In this document: positions 51,540 to 60,570 of the stretch, one piece after another
How the letters are laid out: the number at the start of each line of letters is the position of its first letter
Position numbering within the stretch: the first letter of the stretch is position 1
Assembly: GCA_045533955.1 (NCBI GenBank)
Contig: JAZSIU010000045.1
Coordinates: 1-64,000 of the forward strand
Reading direction: 5' to 3'
DNA: 64,000 nt
Source: HGM04593 sp045533955
GTDB lineage: Bacteria > Bacteroidota > Bacteroidia > Bacteroidales > Bacteroidaceae
Notes under the pieces: model-generated
The model's input: the letters and a program-made list of their open reading frames with translations, nothing else
The model's database searches: none
Told to the model about the DNA's origin: nothing
Translations under genes and position numbers: made by a program

Positions 51540-52487
51540 TTACAAGCAGCTGAACATATCAATCACCCCGACAAACTCGTTGTTCGAGTTTACAACGATT
51601 ATCGAGTGGACGTTGTGCTTGCGCATTATCGCCTCGGCTTGTGTCAGCTTGGCCGTCTCTTGCACGGTCTTGGGATTGTGGCTCATAAGGTCTTGCGCTG
51701 TCAGTTCAAAGAAATGCTCTTGGTCGCGCTGCATTGCACGACGTATGTCGCCGTCGGTTACAACGCCCAGAATCTTGCCTTCTTCAATTACTACTGCAAG
51801 CCCCATCTTTGTGCGACTTATCTGGAAAAGTGCATCGCTTATCTTCGAGTCGCGGGTGATGATGGGAAGGTCGGTGCTTACCATATAGTCCTTTACGCGC
51901 GAGAGCAGACGGCGTCCGAGCGCGCCTCCGGGGTGGAACTGTGCAAAATCCGAGGCTTTGAACTTGCGCACTGTCATAAGAGCGCAGGCTATTGCGTCGC
52001 CCATTGCCAATGTGGCAGTTGTTGATGAGGTGGGGGCGAGGTTCAAGGGGCAGGCCTCGTGCTCGACCGATACGTTAAGGTGGCAGTCGGAGTATTTTGC
52101 AAGCAGTGATGCGGGGTTACCCGACATTGATATTATTGGTATCTTGCGGTCGGTGAGCAGGGGGATGAAGCGCAGAAGCTCATCGGTCTGTCCCGAGTTT
52201 GATATTGCAAGCACTACGTCGCCCTCGGTGAACATTCCAAGGTCGCCGTGAAAAGCGTCGAGGGGGTTGACAAAGAACGAGGGGGTGCCTGTGCTTGCAA
52301 GCGTCGAGGCTATCTTGGCGCCAATGTGTCCCGATTTTCCTACACCGGTAACAATGAGCTTACCGTTACTGTTTATTATAAGGTCTATTGCCTTTGTAAA
52401 ATTATCGTCGAGCTTGGGGATGAGGTTGAGGATTGCCTCGGCCTCGTCCTGAAAGCATTTTTTTGCTACGCTGATTACGTTTGCCAT
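51540..52487 (-). CDS. KpsF/GutQ-type sugar-phosphate isomerase (arabinose-5-phosphate isomerase)
   Basis: Interconverts ribulose 5-phosphate and arabinose 5-phosphate, the first step to Kdo. The 315 residues from ATG 52487 (MANVISVAKK) contain a SIS domain (about 30-180: VTGVGKSGHIGAKIASTLASTG, AISNSGQTDELL, FHPGGALGRRLL) and a C-terminal CBS pair (about 200-315, VVTDGDIRRAM). It is the first gene of a two-gene transcript from the promoter at 52538 and is followed by the cytidylyltransferase. Confidence 0.93.
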   Translation of the reverse strand: MANVISVAKKCFQDEAEAILNLIPKLDDNFTKAIDLIINSNGKLIVTGVGKSGHIGAKIASTLASTGTPSFFVNPLDAFHGDLGMFTEGDVVLAISNSGQTDELLRFIPLLTDRKIPIISMSGNPASLLAKYSDCHLNVSVEHEACPLNLAPTSSTTATLAMGDAIACALMTVRKFKASDFAQFHPGGALGRRLLSRVKDYMVSTDLPIITRDSKISDALFQISRTKMGLAVVIEEGKILGVVTDGDIRRAMQRDQEHFFELTAQDLMSHNPKTVQETAKLTQAEAIMRKHNVHSIIVVNSNNEFVGVIDMFSCL

Positions 52488-52537
52488 ATTGTGTTTGTTT
52501 ACTCTGTTTTTACTGTTCACATTTTTCCAAACTGCTG

Positions 52538-52569
52538 CAAATATAGTTATTTTGCCGTTAATGTGCAAA
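52538..52569 (-). promoter_or_regulatory. Promoter of the kpsF-type/cytidylyltransferase pair
   Basis: Read leftward: TTTG (52569-52566), 20 bases, TATATTTG (52545-52538), 50 bases before the start. Confidence 0.75.
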
Positions 52570-52705
52570 AAAAAACTCTTTTATCTGATTCGGAGCCTTG
52601 CCGAGAGGGATTTTATGACATTTTGTCAAATGATAAAAAAACATAAAATCTGATTTTTGGTTTTTTTGTGCCGGAATTCTCTGTGGAATCTTTTAAAATG
52701 TTTTG

Positions 52706-52713
52706 TACCTTTG
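52706..52713 (+). promoter_or_regulatory. -7 element of the M23 peptidase gene
   Basis: TACCTTTG, 30 bases before the ATG at 52744; a weak -33 (TGTG at 52682-52685) lies 20 bases upstream. Confidence 0.65.
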
Positions 52714-52743
52714 CGGCCGCTAATTTTCTTAATACTTTTTACT

Positions 52744-54039
52744 ATGAGAAATAATCGCCCTATCTTTATCCTATGGCTGTTTTTTGCTCTGACCGCTTTT
52801 TTCTCGTGCGGAAAAGGGCAGGGTGCCGACGCCTCGTCTGATTGCACTGCCGATACTCTGCCTGTGCGTGAGCCTGTTATAAAATATGGATTACCCATTG
52901 AGGATTACAGTGTACGATGCGACACGCTGCGTCCGCGTCAGACTTTTGCCGAACTTCTTATGCAGATGGGTTTTTCGGCTCAGGAGGTTTACCGACTGAC
53001 GCAGTGCCCCGACAGTGTGTTTAATGTGCGCCGTCTGCGTCCCGGTCAGGTGTGCGCTCTTTTTTGCGATAAGGACTCTGCGGCCTCTCCGCGCTATCTT
53101 GTCTATGTCGAGAATCCAAAGGATTATGTGATTTTTACGTTGGGCGACAGTTGCAGCGCTGTAAGGGCTCGCAATGCCTCGCGTTGGTGCGAGAGTGAGG
53201 TTGCCGGGGTGGTCAATTCGTCGCTGTGGGTGGCTATGCAAGAGAGTGGTGCCTCGCCTCTGTTGGCTGTCGAAATGTCGCATATTTTTGGATGGTCGGT
53301 CGATTTTTTCGGTATTCAGCGGGGGGATGAGTTTCGCCTTATTTATGCCCGCGAATTTGTCGATGAGACACCGCTCGAGAATTATCGTATTCTGGCAGCG
53401 TCGTTCCGTGCTTCGGATAGCACGGTTTATGCAATTCCTTTTGTTCAGGATGGCGAGGAACTTTTCTATAATGCCGATGGCAACAGCCTCGAGGGTGCTT
53501 TCCTGAAGGCTCCGCTCGATTATTACAGAATATCGTCGCGCTTCTCGAACAGCCGTTTCCACCCTGTGCTCAAACGTTACCGTGCGCATCACGGCGTCGA
53601 TTATGCTGCGCCCGTTGGCACACCTGTCTATGCAATCGGCAGCGGCAAGGTTATTGCCAAGGCTTATCAGGCGGGTGGTGGCGGAAATTATGTAAAGATT
53701 CGCCACAATAGTGTCTATGTTACCACTTATATGCATCTGTCGCGCTTTGCAAAGGGGCTGAAGGTGGGCGATGCGGTGAAGCAGAAACAGGTAATTGGTT
53801 ACGTCGGCTCGACGGGAATTTCTACCGGCCCGCATCTCGATTTTCGCGTGCACGAGAATGGTAAGCCCATAAATCCGCTGACAATAAAGTCGCAGCCCAA
53901 AAAACCTATCAGCGAGGCTAATAGGGCTGCCTTTTCCGTTGTAGCCGACTCGTTGTTGCGTCGTTTAAAGGCAATATCTTTTCGCACGACCGAGGCTATG
54001 GATTGCGATAGTGTGGTGGTTGATACAGTAGATTTTTGA
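52744..54039 (+). CDS. M23-family cell-wall peptidase, lipoprotein
   Basis: 431 residues with a lipoprotein signal (FFALTAFFSCGKG, cysteine about 22), so it is held in the envelope. After an OapA/LysM-like linker region the LytM domain starts near residue 270. HHGVD carries two zinc ligands (H282 and D286), and GPHLDFRVH carries H364. In the usual HxH motif the second residue is His; here it is D366, so one zinc ligand appears replaced. It probably cuts or remodels peptidoglycan, or activates an amidase if not itself catalytic. A hairpin follows the gene. Confidence 0.9.
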   Translation: MRNNRPIFILWLFFALTAFFSCGKGQGADASSDCTADTLPVREPVIKYGLPIEDYSVRCDTLRPRQTFAELLMQMGFSAQEVYRLTQCPDSVFNVRRLRPGQVCALFCDKDSAASPRYLVYVENPKDYVIFTLGDSCSAVRARNASRWCESEVAGVVNSSLWVAMQESGASPLLAVEMSHIFGWSVDFFGIQRGDEFRLIYAREFVDETPLENYRILAASFRASDSTVYAIPFVQDGEELFYNADGNSLEGAFLKAPLDYYRISSRFSNSRFHPVLKRYRAHHGVDYAAPVGTPVYAIGSGKVIAKAYQAGGGGNYVKIRHNSVYVTTYMHLSRFAKGLKVGDAVKQKQVIGYVGSTGISTGPHLDFRVHENGKPINPLTIKSQPKKPISEANRAAFSVVADSLLRRLKAISFRTTEAMDCDSVVVDTVDF

Positions 54040-54091
54040 GCCTCGCTGAGTCTTTTTTCTCAGCGGAAATAATTGCACCGGCGGCATTTAA

Positions 54092-54132
54092 AAAGGCTTC
54101 CCGAACAATTGTAAAAAATGTTCGGGAAGCTA
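54092..54132. terminator. Terminator between converging genes
   Basis: A 12-bp stem (54096-54107 with 54119-54130) with a better T run on the minus side (CTTTTT), fitting the end of the leftward sialidase gene; it may serve both. Confidence 0.75.
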
Positions 54133-54210
54133 ATATTATTATCTTATTTTACTATTCTGTACTTTTGAACTTGGCAATGTTTTTTAAGCAAGCTCATCAA
54201 TCAATTACTC

Positions 54211-57200
54211 TCACTTAATCACTATTTTTTTACCGTTCATTATATAAATGCCCTTTGTGGGATTCTCGACGCGGCGGCCGCTGAGGTCGTAGATTACGCC
54301 TGCGCTGTCGTTGGCCTCGGGTGCTGTTACACACTCGATGCTTGTGCTTGTCGAACGGATGGGGTAGAAGGGATTCTCATCGGTGAATTTATATTTGCCA
54401 CCGCTTGCCCAATCGAGTGAGAAGCGTACAAAGCGCATTGTGTAGCCTCCGAACACACCGTTCTCCTCGTAATATACGCCTAATGTTCCGTCGGGCAGTA
54501 CAACGGCTGCGCTATAAGCCGAGCCGCGGGGACAGATGGTCTTTGGGGTGCCGAATGTGGCGCCTTCGTCGGTCGATAGGGCGATGCTTACATTCTGACG
54601 GCTGCCGCTGTTGGGCAGTGTCTGAAGGGCGATATTCCATTGGTTGCCTTCGAGGGTCGAGCACCACACCATATATTCGCCGTCGCAGGCATTGCCCGAG
54701 ATTCCTGTGGTGAAGCGTGTCTGCGAGGGCTTGTGCCACGTCTCGCCATCGTCGGATGTGTAGTTGTAGTAGTTGTAACCGCTTGCACGTACGCTGATGG
54801 CAAGGTCGCCGTTGTTGCGTTCCAATGATTTTGGCTCGTCGGCCGAGCTTGTGCCGCTGTTGCCGCTTACGTACCAGCTTTTTCCGCCATCCTTACTCAT
54901 AAAGAAATAGAAGTGCTGGCTGTTGTCGGCCTGACGGTTCACGAAACTCGATACAAGGGTGCCGTCGCGTTTTTGCAGTGCTGCTCCCGAGCCCGAGAAG
55001 CCGCTCTTCCACGTTTTTGTCTTGGGGTTCGAGCAGTTGGCACCGAAGAGGTCGTCGGTGTGGTCAATGGGGGTTTCCCACGTTAGTCCGCCGTCGCGGC
55101 TGGTGATTGTCTTCCAGCGGGGAGGCTGGGCGGCTGTGCCTGCGAAGAATCCGTGCCCGTAGGTGCCGGCGCTTGTCATAATGCCGACAATCTCGCCGTT
55201 GTCGCGGTTGGTTACTATCGAGGCGTCGCCGTGGCCGTAGTTACCGCCTGTGGTGGCTGTTCCGGCTACTGTTTGGGGGTCGCTCCACGTGCGGCCGTTG
55301 TCCTCGGAGTATTGTGCTACAAGGTAGCAGTGCGAGGGAAGGTCGCTGTTGTGGTTTTTGCGGTCGTCGGTGAGGGTTACGAGGCGTTTGCCGTCGCGTG
55401 TTACGGTAATTGCGGGGATGCGGTAGTAGAGCGAGCCTTTGTCCATTGGCATAAGCACGGCGCCCTCGGAGAGAAAGATGGTTGCGCTGTACTCGGGGTT
55501 GCCGTTGTTCTCGGCAATCTCTTTGCCATCGACCGTGTAGCTCTCTATGGTTGCATCGACGGTGTTACCCTCAATGGCATCTTCGGCTATGTCGTAGGCT
55601 ATCCACAGGTAGTGGTCGCCGGGGGCAAGCGAGCGGCTGCCGCTTATTGTAAATGTGCCGTCGGCTGCAAGTTCGACGCTCTCGCCGAAGAGCTCGCCAT
55701 TCTGCTCGCGCCACTCCATTTTGTTCTCTTCGTCGATGAAAAGTTCGCGCGCGTTTGTGGCAAAATAGGCTTTTACGTTTGCAATGTCCTCTTGGCGTGT
55801 GCCGTTGAAGCGGCCTTTTACCGAGGTGAAATTGCAGTTGCCTGTGAGGCCGCTGACGCGTATGGTCGAGCGTATGATGGGCTGATTCTTGTTGCCTATT
55901 CCTGTCGATACTTTTCCTTGTACCACTCTTGTGGATGTTATCACAGCCTCGGCGTTGCTTGTGTCAACCTCATCGAAGCGCCATAGCGATGCTCCGTCCT
56001 CCGATGCTGCCCAGCGTACAATTACCGAGCCGCTCTCTTGGGCGTGAAGCTCGACGGCGTCGTCTTTAATGATAAAGAATCCGTAGGCCTCGCTTATTGT
56101 ATATATGTAGTTGGGTGTATCTACTGTGCCGAATTGTGTCGAGCCGCCTGTACCTGCACCGGCTGTTCCGAAATATTTGCCGTTATAATTCTTGATGGCT
56201 ATTTTTCCGTCCTTCTGCCAGAAACTCCATATATTGTTGGCGCTGAATGCCTTGTCGCCGAAGCGCAGAAGATTGTTCTCGGTGTCGAGGTAGATGGCTT
56301 TTCCTGCGCAGTAGCTCTTTGTCGATGCGTTGGTGATGTAGTACCAATGCTCGTTGCCATCGGTGCTGATTGTGGGGCCTTCTATCTTATCTTCTTTTAC
56401 CGTTACTGTGAAATTGGTGAGTATAACGCCGTTGCCGTTGCTGCCTGCAAGGGTGAAGGCCACCGACGATAGCTTTTGATTATTGGCGCTGATGGTCTGT
56501 GAGGTGCTTTTTGTGATATACTCGCGGCCGTCGTCCATACTGAGCGATAGTCCTACGTTGTGTCCTTTATTGGTGAATGTGAAGCTGTACTCTTGAATAA
56601 CGTACCCTGTGGGAGGGGTTATTGCGTATGTTGCGCTGCCGGCTGTTCCTGTCATCATCTGCACGTTGTTGCCGTCCCAATTCATATTGTTGATTGTGCC
56701 GCAACCGAATTGCAGCTGCGGGGTGGCTGTGCTCTTCCACGTGCTGTTCCACGAGCTGTTCTTAGAGGTTCCGCGCCATAGGTCGCCGTTGCTCTTGTCG
56801 ATGGTGTATGTGATGGTCGATTGTGCCTCGGGCTTTGATTCGGGCTCGGGGGCATCGGTTATTTTCAGCTGGCAGCCGGTGTCGGTGCGGTCGTTGCCTT
56901 TGTTGCTGCTCCAATTGTATATGGCGTAGCTCTGTGCCGAGCCTGTCTGATTGAGCTGCACGTCGCCCGAGGAGATTATAAAGTATCCGGGTGTCCCGGA
57001 GTAGCCTATCGTCCAGCCTTTCGTGGGCTTTGAGGTTGTTGTCTGTACTTGTGTATTGTAGGCGGCAGTGGGGCTCAGATAGCATTTGTGCTCGCGGTTG
57101 ATAATGTCGTATGTGTTGTCGTCGCGGCTTACGAATTTCCACATCGACTCGGCATATTTTGCGTAATCCTCGCTGCCGGTTACGCCTGCCGATGCTCCCT

Positions 57201-58875
57201 CGGCCGAGATGTAAAGGTTATCCGAGCGGAGCGATGAAATTTGGTACCAATGCTCGTCGCCCTCGGTGCTTGCCGTGGGCATTATGGCAGCAGCCGTTGC
57301 AATGGCGGCGTTAAGGCTTTCGACCATCTTTTCGGCCTCGGCCGCGGAGATTCCTGTCGAGGCGAGCATTGCATAGGCCTTCTGTGCCTCGGCGTTGAAG
57401 GCTTCGATGGCCTCGGCCGAGTATTCGCCTACTTTTGTTCCTACCTTAAGATTTAATCCACGGGCTATTGCTTTTGAAATATTGTTGCGAATGCCTGCTT
57501 GCTCGTAGCGTCTTCGGGCAATTACATCGTCGATGACTTCTGTTGCTATCTCGGGATGGTCGGCTGCAAGAGCTGTCTGCATCAGCTGTGCTATTTTAAC
57601 GTATCCATAGGCTCCAAGATAATTATTGTTGAGATTGAAATACTCGCTGTTGGCAATGCCGTTGCTGAGCAGGGGAGTGTATGTATCGACATATTTTATT
57701 TTGTCGCTCACAAGACTCTTCATATAGTCGTTGAGCACTGCTATGCGACTGCTGTTGGTGCCTGCAACGTGTATGGGGCAAAGTCCCATCAGGTAAATTG
57801 TCGATGATGGCGATTTTTGTGCAATCTTGTTTACTAAATTCTTGTACGAGGTTTTTACGGTTGCTATGCTTGTTACGCCTCCTGCGTCGGATGTTCCCGT
57901 GTATAGGAAGATTGCCTTCGGGTTCTCTTTCTTTACTCCCGAGACGTTTGCGAATGTGGCATCGACTATTTTGCTTGTTGTTGCAATGTCGCCGCCGTAA
58001 CCCCAGCCTGTTCCGCGGTTCTTTACGTTGGGATTGCCGAGGAGCTCTTGCCACTCACCATTCTTTACAAGTTCGTCGCCGAAGATTAGAATGTCGTCGG
58101 TGCCGATGGGCAGTGCGCTGAAATATGTTGCGCGCATTCCGTGAACGCCGCTAAGGCCTCCGTTGTTCTGCACCAATAGTGTGTTCGAGGGGTAGAGGCT
58201 GCTGACGGTGTACTCCTCGTCCTCTTGTAGATATTTACATATTGCGTCGCACCACACGCTGTATGCTCCGGCTGTCAGATGCAGCTTGTCGTAGCTCCAG
58301 GCGCCGCCGGTGGCTACGTTTGTGAGCTTGTCGTAGAGGTCGATGTAGGTGAGCCACTCGGCACCGGTCTCTTGTACGTAGGCTTTTACAAGCTCGTTGG
58401 TGTGCAGCCAACGCTCGGGTGTGCGGTTCGAGGTGTTGTTGTTGAGGATGCTGTAAAGGTAGATTTTTGTATCGGGGTGGCGTGTGTGTATGCGTTCGAC
58501 CATATTGCAGATGTTGCTCAGAATCTGCTCGCCCGTCAGGTTGAGGCCGCCACTCGAGGCAAGGTCGTTGGTGCCTATCATCATAAATACTTTTTTAGGC
58601 TTTTTCCCGAGATAGCTCTCGATGTTGTCGCTCTGTTCGGTTGAGTAGGTACCCGAATTGCCACGATTGACAATGGGCAGATAATTACCGTCGGAGGTTA
58701 CAAAAACTTCGGGCCAGCAGTGCATATCTGTGATGCTGTTACCGATAAATACGATGCTGCCTTCGGCCGGTTCGAGTATTTTAAAGGAGTCGAACCGATG
58801 ATTACGGAAAGGCTCGTCGGCCTGTGCTCCCAACACAAAAAGGGTGGCCAAGAGTGATAATAGAATTTTCTTCAT
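54211..58875 (-). CDS. Multidomain exported sialidase with active and inactive SGNH esterase domains
   Basis: A 1554-residue protein. Signal peptide 1-19. SGNH esterase domain 1 (about 38-218) has S47 in GNSIT, GTND at 101-104 and D196-x-x-H199 (DKLH). SGNH domain 2 (about 245-437) keeps the fold but has GDEL, GTSD and NNNYL in the same places, so Ser, Asn, Asp and His are lost. A helical part (450-530) is followed by two lectin-like segments (about 540-675, 835-970), a carbohydrate-binding-like stretch between them, and a beta domain (975-1130). The GH33-type propeller runs from about 1140 to 1510: YRIP at 1151-1154 and five Asp-boxes at about 1190, 1259, 1327, 1374 and 1434. It ends in a T9SS-type tail (VIYDLSGRRVENPTKGIYI). 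It likely removes O-acetyl groups and sialic acid from host glycans at the cell surface. Confidence 0.9.
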   Translation of the reverse strand: MKKILLSLLATLFVLGAQADEPFRNHRFDSFKILEPAEGSIVFIGNSITDMHCWPEVFVTSDGNYLPIVNRGNSGTYSTEQSDNIESYLGKKPKKVFMMIGTNDLASSGGLNLTGEQILSNICNMVERIHTRHPDTKIYLYSILNNNTSNRTPERWLHTNELVKAYVQETGAEWLTYIDLYDKLTNVATGGAWSYDKLHLTAGAYSVWCDAICKYLQEDEEYTVSSLYPSNTLLVQNNGGLSGVHGMRATYFSALPIGTDDILIFGDELVKNGEWQELLGNPNVKNRGTGWGYGGDIATTSKIVDATFANVSGVKKENPKAIFLYTGTSDAGGVTSIATVKTSYKNLVNKIAQKSPSSTIYLMGLCPIHVAGTNSSRIAVLNDYMKSLVSDKIKYVDTYTPLLSNGIANSEYFNLNNNYLGAYGYVKIAQLMQTALAADHPEIATEVIDDVIARRRYEQAGIRNNISKAIARGLNLKVGTKVGEYSAEAIEAFNAEAQKAYAMLASTGISAAEAEKMVESLNAAIATAAAIMPTASTEGDEHWYQISSLRSDNLYISAEGASAGVTGSEDYAKYAESMWKFVSRDDNTYDIINREHKCYLSPTAAYNTQVQTTTSKPTKGWTIGYSGTPGYFIISSGDVQLNQTGSAQSYAIYNWSSNKGNDRTDTGCQLKITDAPEPESKPEAQSTITYTIDKSNGDLWRGTSKNSSWNSTWKSTATPQLQFGCGTINNMNWDGNNVQMMTGTAGSATYAITPPTGYVIQEYSFTFTNKGHNVGLSLSMDDGREYITKSTSQTISANNQKLSSVAFTLAGSNGNGVILTNFTVTVKEDKIEGPTISTDGNEHWYYITNASTKSYCAGKAIYLDTENNLLRFGDKAFSANNIWSFWQKDGKIAIKNYNGKYFGTAGAGTGGSTQFGTVDTPNYIYTISEAYGFFIIKDDAVELHAQESGSVIVRWAASEDGASLWRFDEVDTSNAEAVITSTRVVQGKVSTGIGNKNQPIIRSTIRVSGLTGNCNFTSVKGRFNGTRQEDIANVKAYFATNARELFIDEENKMEWREQNGELFGESVELAADGTFTISGSRSLAPGDHYLWIAYDIAEDAIEGNTVDATIESYTVDGKEIAENNGNPEYSATIFLSEGAVLMPMDKGSLYYRIPAITVTRDGKRLVTLTDDRKNHNSDLPSHCYLVAQYSEDNGRTWSDPQTVAGTATTGGNYGHGDASIVTNRDNGEIVGIMTSAGTYGHGFFAGTAAQPPRWKTITSRDGGLTWETPIDHTDDLFGANCSNPKTKTWKSGFSGSGAALQKRDGTLVSSFVNRQADNSQHFYFFMSKDGGKSWYVSGNSGTSSADEPKSLERNNGDLAISVRASGYNYYNYTSDDGETWHKPSQTRFTTGISGNACDGEYMVWCSTLEGNQWNIALQTLPNSGSRQNVSIALSTDEGATFGTPKTICPRGSAYSAAVVLPDGTLGVYYEENGVFGGYTMRFVRFSLDWASGGKYKFTDENPFYPIRSTSTSIECVTAPEANDSAGVIYDLSGRRVENPTKGIYIMNGKKIVIK

Positions 58876-59161
58876 TGTGTTAATAAGTTGAAAATTATAA
58901 TTTTAATAAAAATAAAAATATCTCAGCGTAAATATAAAAGTTTTAATTTAATATAGAAAATTTACTTAATTGTTTAACATTTTTAAAGAAACTGTATCGA
59001 GCGTGTTTTTTGAAAAAAAAGTGTAAAATTTGTTTGATAATCGTTCGCTTGTAGTATATTTGCGTTAGGCGCGAATGTTATTCACTCGTTTGTTGCAAGA
59101 AAAAAATAATATTCGCAGCCTATGCTTTTTTACAAAAATACAGATGATAAAAACTATTTAT
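58876..59161. promoter_or_regulatory. Divergent promoter region of the glycan cluster
   Basis: 286 AT-rich bases between genes reading apart. Rightward, TATATTTG at 59055-59062 fits a -7 element, with TTTG at 59033-59036 or 59029-59032 upstream (18 or 22 bases). No clear leftward pair was found. Confidence 0.5.
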
Positions 59162-60568
59162 ATGAAAAAACTCTTAATTTGTTTGACATTATTGCTACCC
59201 CAATGCTTGCAGCAGATTCTGGCACAGGAGTATATCTCGTGCCGTCCACCGGTTGCAGACAGACATTTTGTATCGCAAACCGTCGAGAAGAAAATAGCCG
59301 AAACAACGGCGCAGTTGACAAATAAAAAGCTCGCTTGGATGTTCGCAAACTGCTTCCCCAACACCCTCGACACAACAGTCTATCCCAACGGCGAGGGCGA
59401 TACTTTTGTCTATACGGGCGATATTGCTGCAATGTGGTTGCGCGACTCGGGCGCACAAGTGTGGACATATATGCGCTTTATTGCCCGGGACAAGGAGCTC
59501 AGAAAAATGATTGCAGGGGTTATTTTGCGGCAATTCCGTTGCATACAGATTGACCCCTATGCAAATGCCTTCTACAAAGAGGCCGACAAGGTGGGCGAGT
59601 GGGCAAGCGACCACACAGATATGCGCCCCGGAGTGCACGAGAGAAAATGGGAGATTGACTCGCACTGTTACCCCATACGTCTGGCCTATGAATATTGGAA
59701 GCGCTCGGGCGACACTTCTATTTTTGGTGAAGATTGGCTCGCCAGTATTCAGCTGACACTAAAAACCTTCCGCGAGCAGCAGCGCAAGAATGGAGTGGGG
59801 CCTTACACCTTCCTGCGCACTACGGCACGAGCCTTCGACACGCTTAACAACGGCGGAAAAGGTGCCCCCGTAAAGCCCGTCGGGCTGATAGTATCGTCGT
59901 TTCGTCCCTCGGACGATGCAACAACGCTGCAATTCCTTGTCCCCTCGAATTTCTTTGCAGTAACGTCGTTGCGCAAGGCTGCCGAGATTCTCACCACGGT
60001 AAATAATCGCACCGACCTTGCCGACGAGTGCACCGCTCTTGCCACAGAGGTCGAGAATGCACTAAAAGAGTATGCCACCTACGAGCACCCCCTCTATGGT
60101 AAAATATACGCCTTCGAGGTTGACGGATTCGGCAATCATCTGCTTATGGACGACGCCAACGTGCCCAGCCTTCTTGCAATGCCTTATCTGGGCGACGTTG
60201 CAATAGACGACCCCATCTACCAAAATACACGCAAATTCGTGTGGAGCGACAGTAACCCCTATTTCTTCAAAGGAAAAGCAGCCGAGGGCATAGGCGGCCC
60301 GCACGTTGGATATTCAATGGCGTGGCCTATGAGCATAATAATGAAGGGCCTTACCTCGACCGACGATGCCGAGATAAAAAAGTGTGTCGAAATGCTCATA
60401 AGCACCGATGCGGGCACAGGATTTATGCACGAATCGTTCAACGTCGATAACCCGCAGAAGTTTACCCGTTCGTGGTTCGCTTGGGTGAACGGCCTCTTCG
60501 GCGAGCTTATACTCAAAATAATAGACGATGGTAAATTAGAACTTCTCAACAGCATAAATATCCGGTAA
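59162..60568 (+). CDS. Exo-alpha-1,6-mannosidase, GH125
   Basis: A metal-independent mannosidase of 468 residues that removes alpha-1,6-linked mannose, as in N-glycans. From ATG 59162 (MKKLLICLTLLLPQ) there is a signal peptide of about 21 residues ending LAQ. The family pattern is strong: NCFPNTLDTTV, VYTGDIAAMWLRDSGAQVW, RPGVHERKWEIDSHCYPIRLAY, IVSSFRPSDDATT and GPHVGYSMAWPMSI. Upstream ATGs in frame are less suitable. It is the first gene of a rightward group; its stop is two bases before the next start. Confidence 0.93.
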   Translation: MKKLLICLTLLLPQCLQQILAQEYISCRPPVADRHFVSQTVEKKIAETTAQLTNKKLAWMFANCFPNTLDTTVYPNGEGDTFVYTGDIAAMWLRDSGAQVWTYMRFIARDKELRKMIAGVILRQFRCIQIDPYANAFYKEADKVGEWASDHTDMRPGVHERKWEIDSHCYPIRLAYEYWKRSGDTSIFGEDWLASIQLTLKTFREQQRKNGVGPYTFLRTTARAFDTLNNGGKGAPVKPVGLIVSSFRPSDDATTLQFLVPSNFFAVTSLRKAAEILTTVNNRTDLADECTALATEVENALKEYATYEHPLYGKIYAFEVDGFGNHLLMDDANVPSLLAMPYLGDVAIDDPIYQNTRKFVWSDSNPYFFKGKAAEGIGGPHVGYSMAWPMSIIMKGLTSTDDAEIKKCVEMLISTDAGTGFMHESFNVDNPQKFTRSWFAWVNGLFGELILKIIDDGKLELLNSINIR

Positions 60569-60570
60569 CT

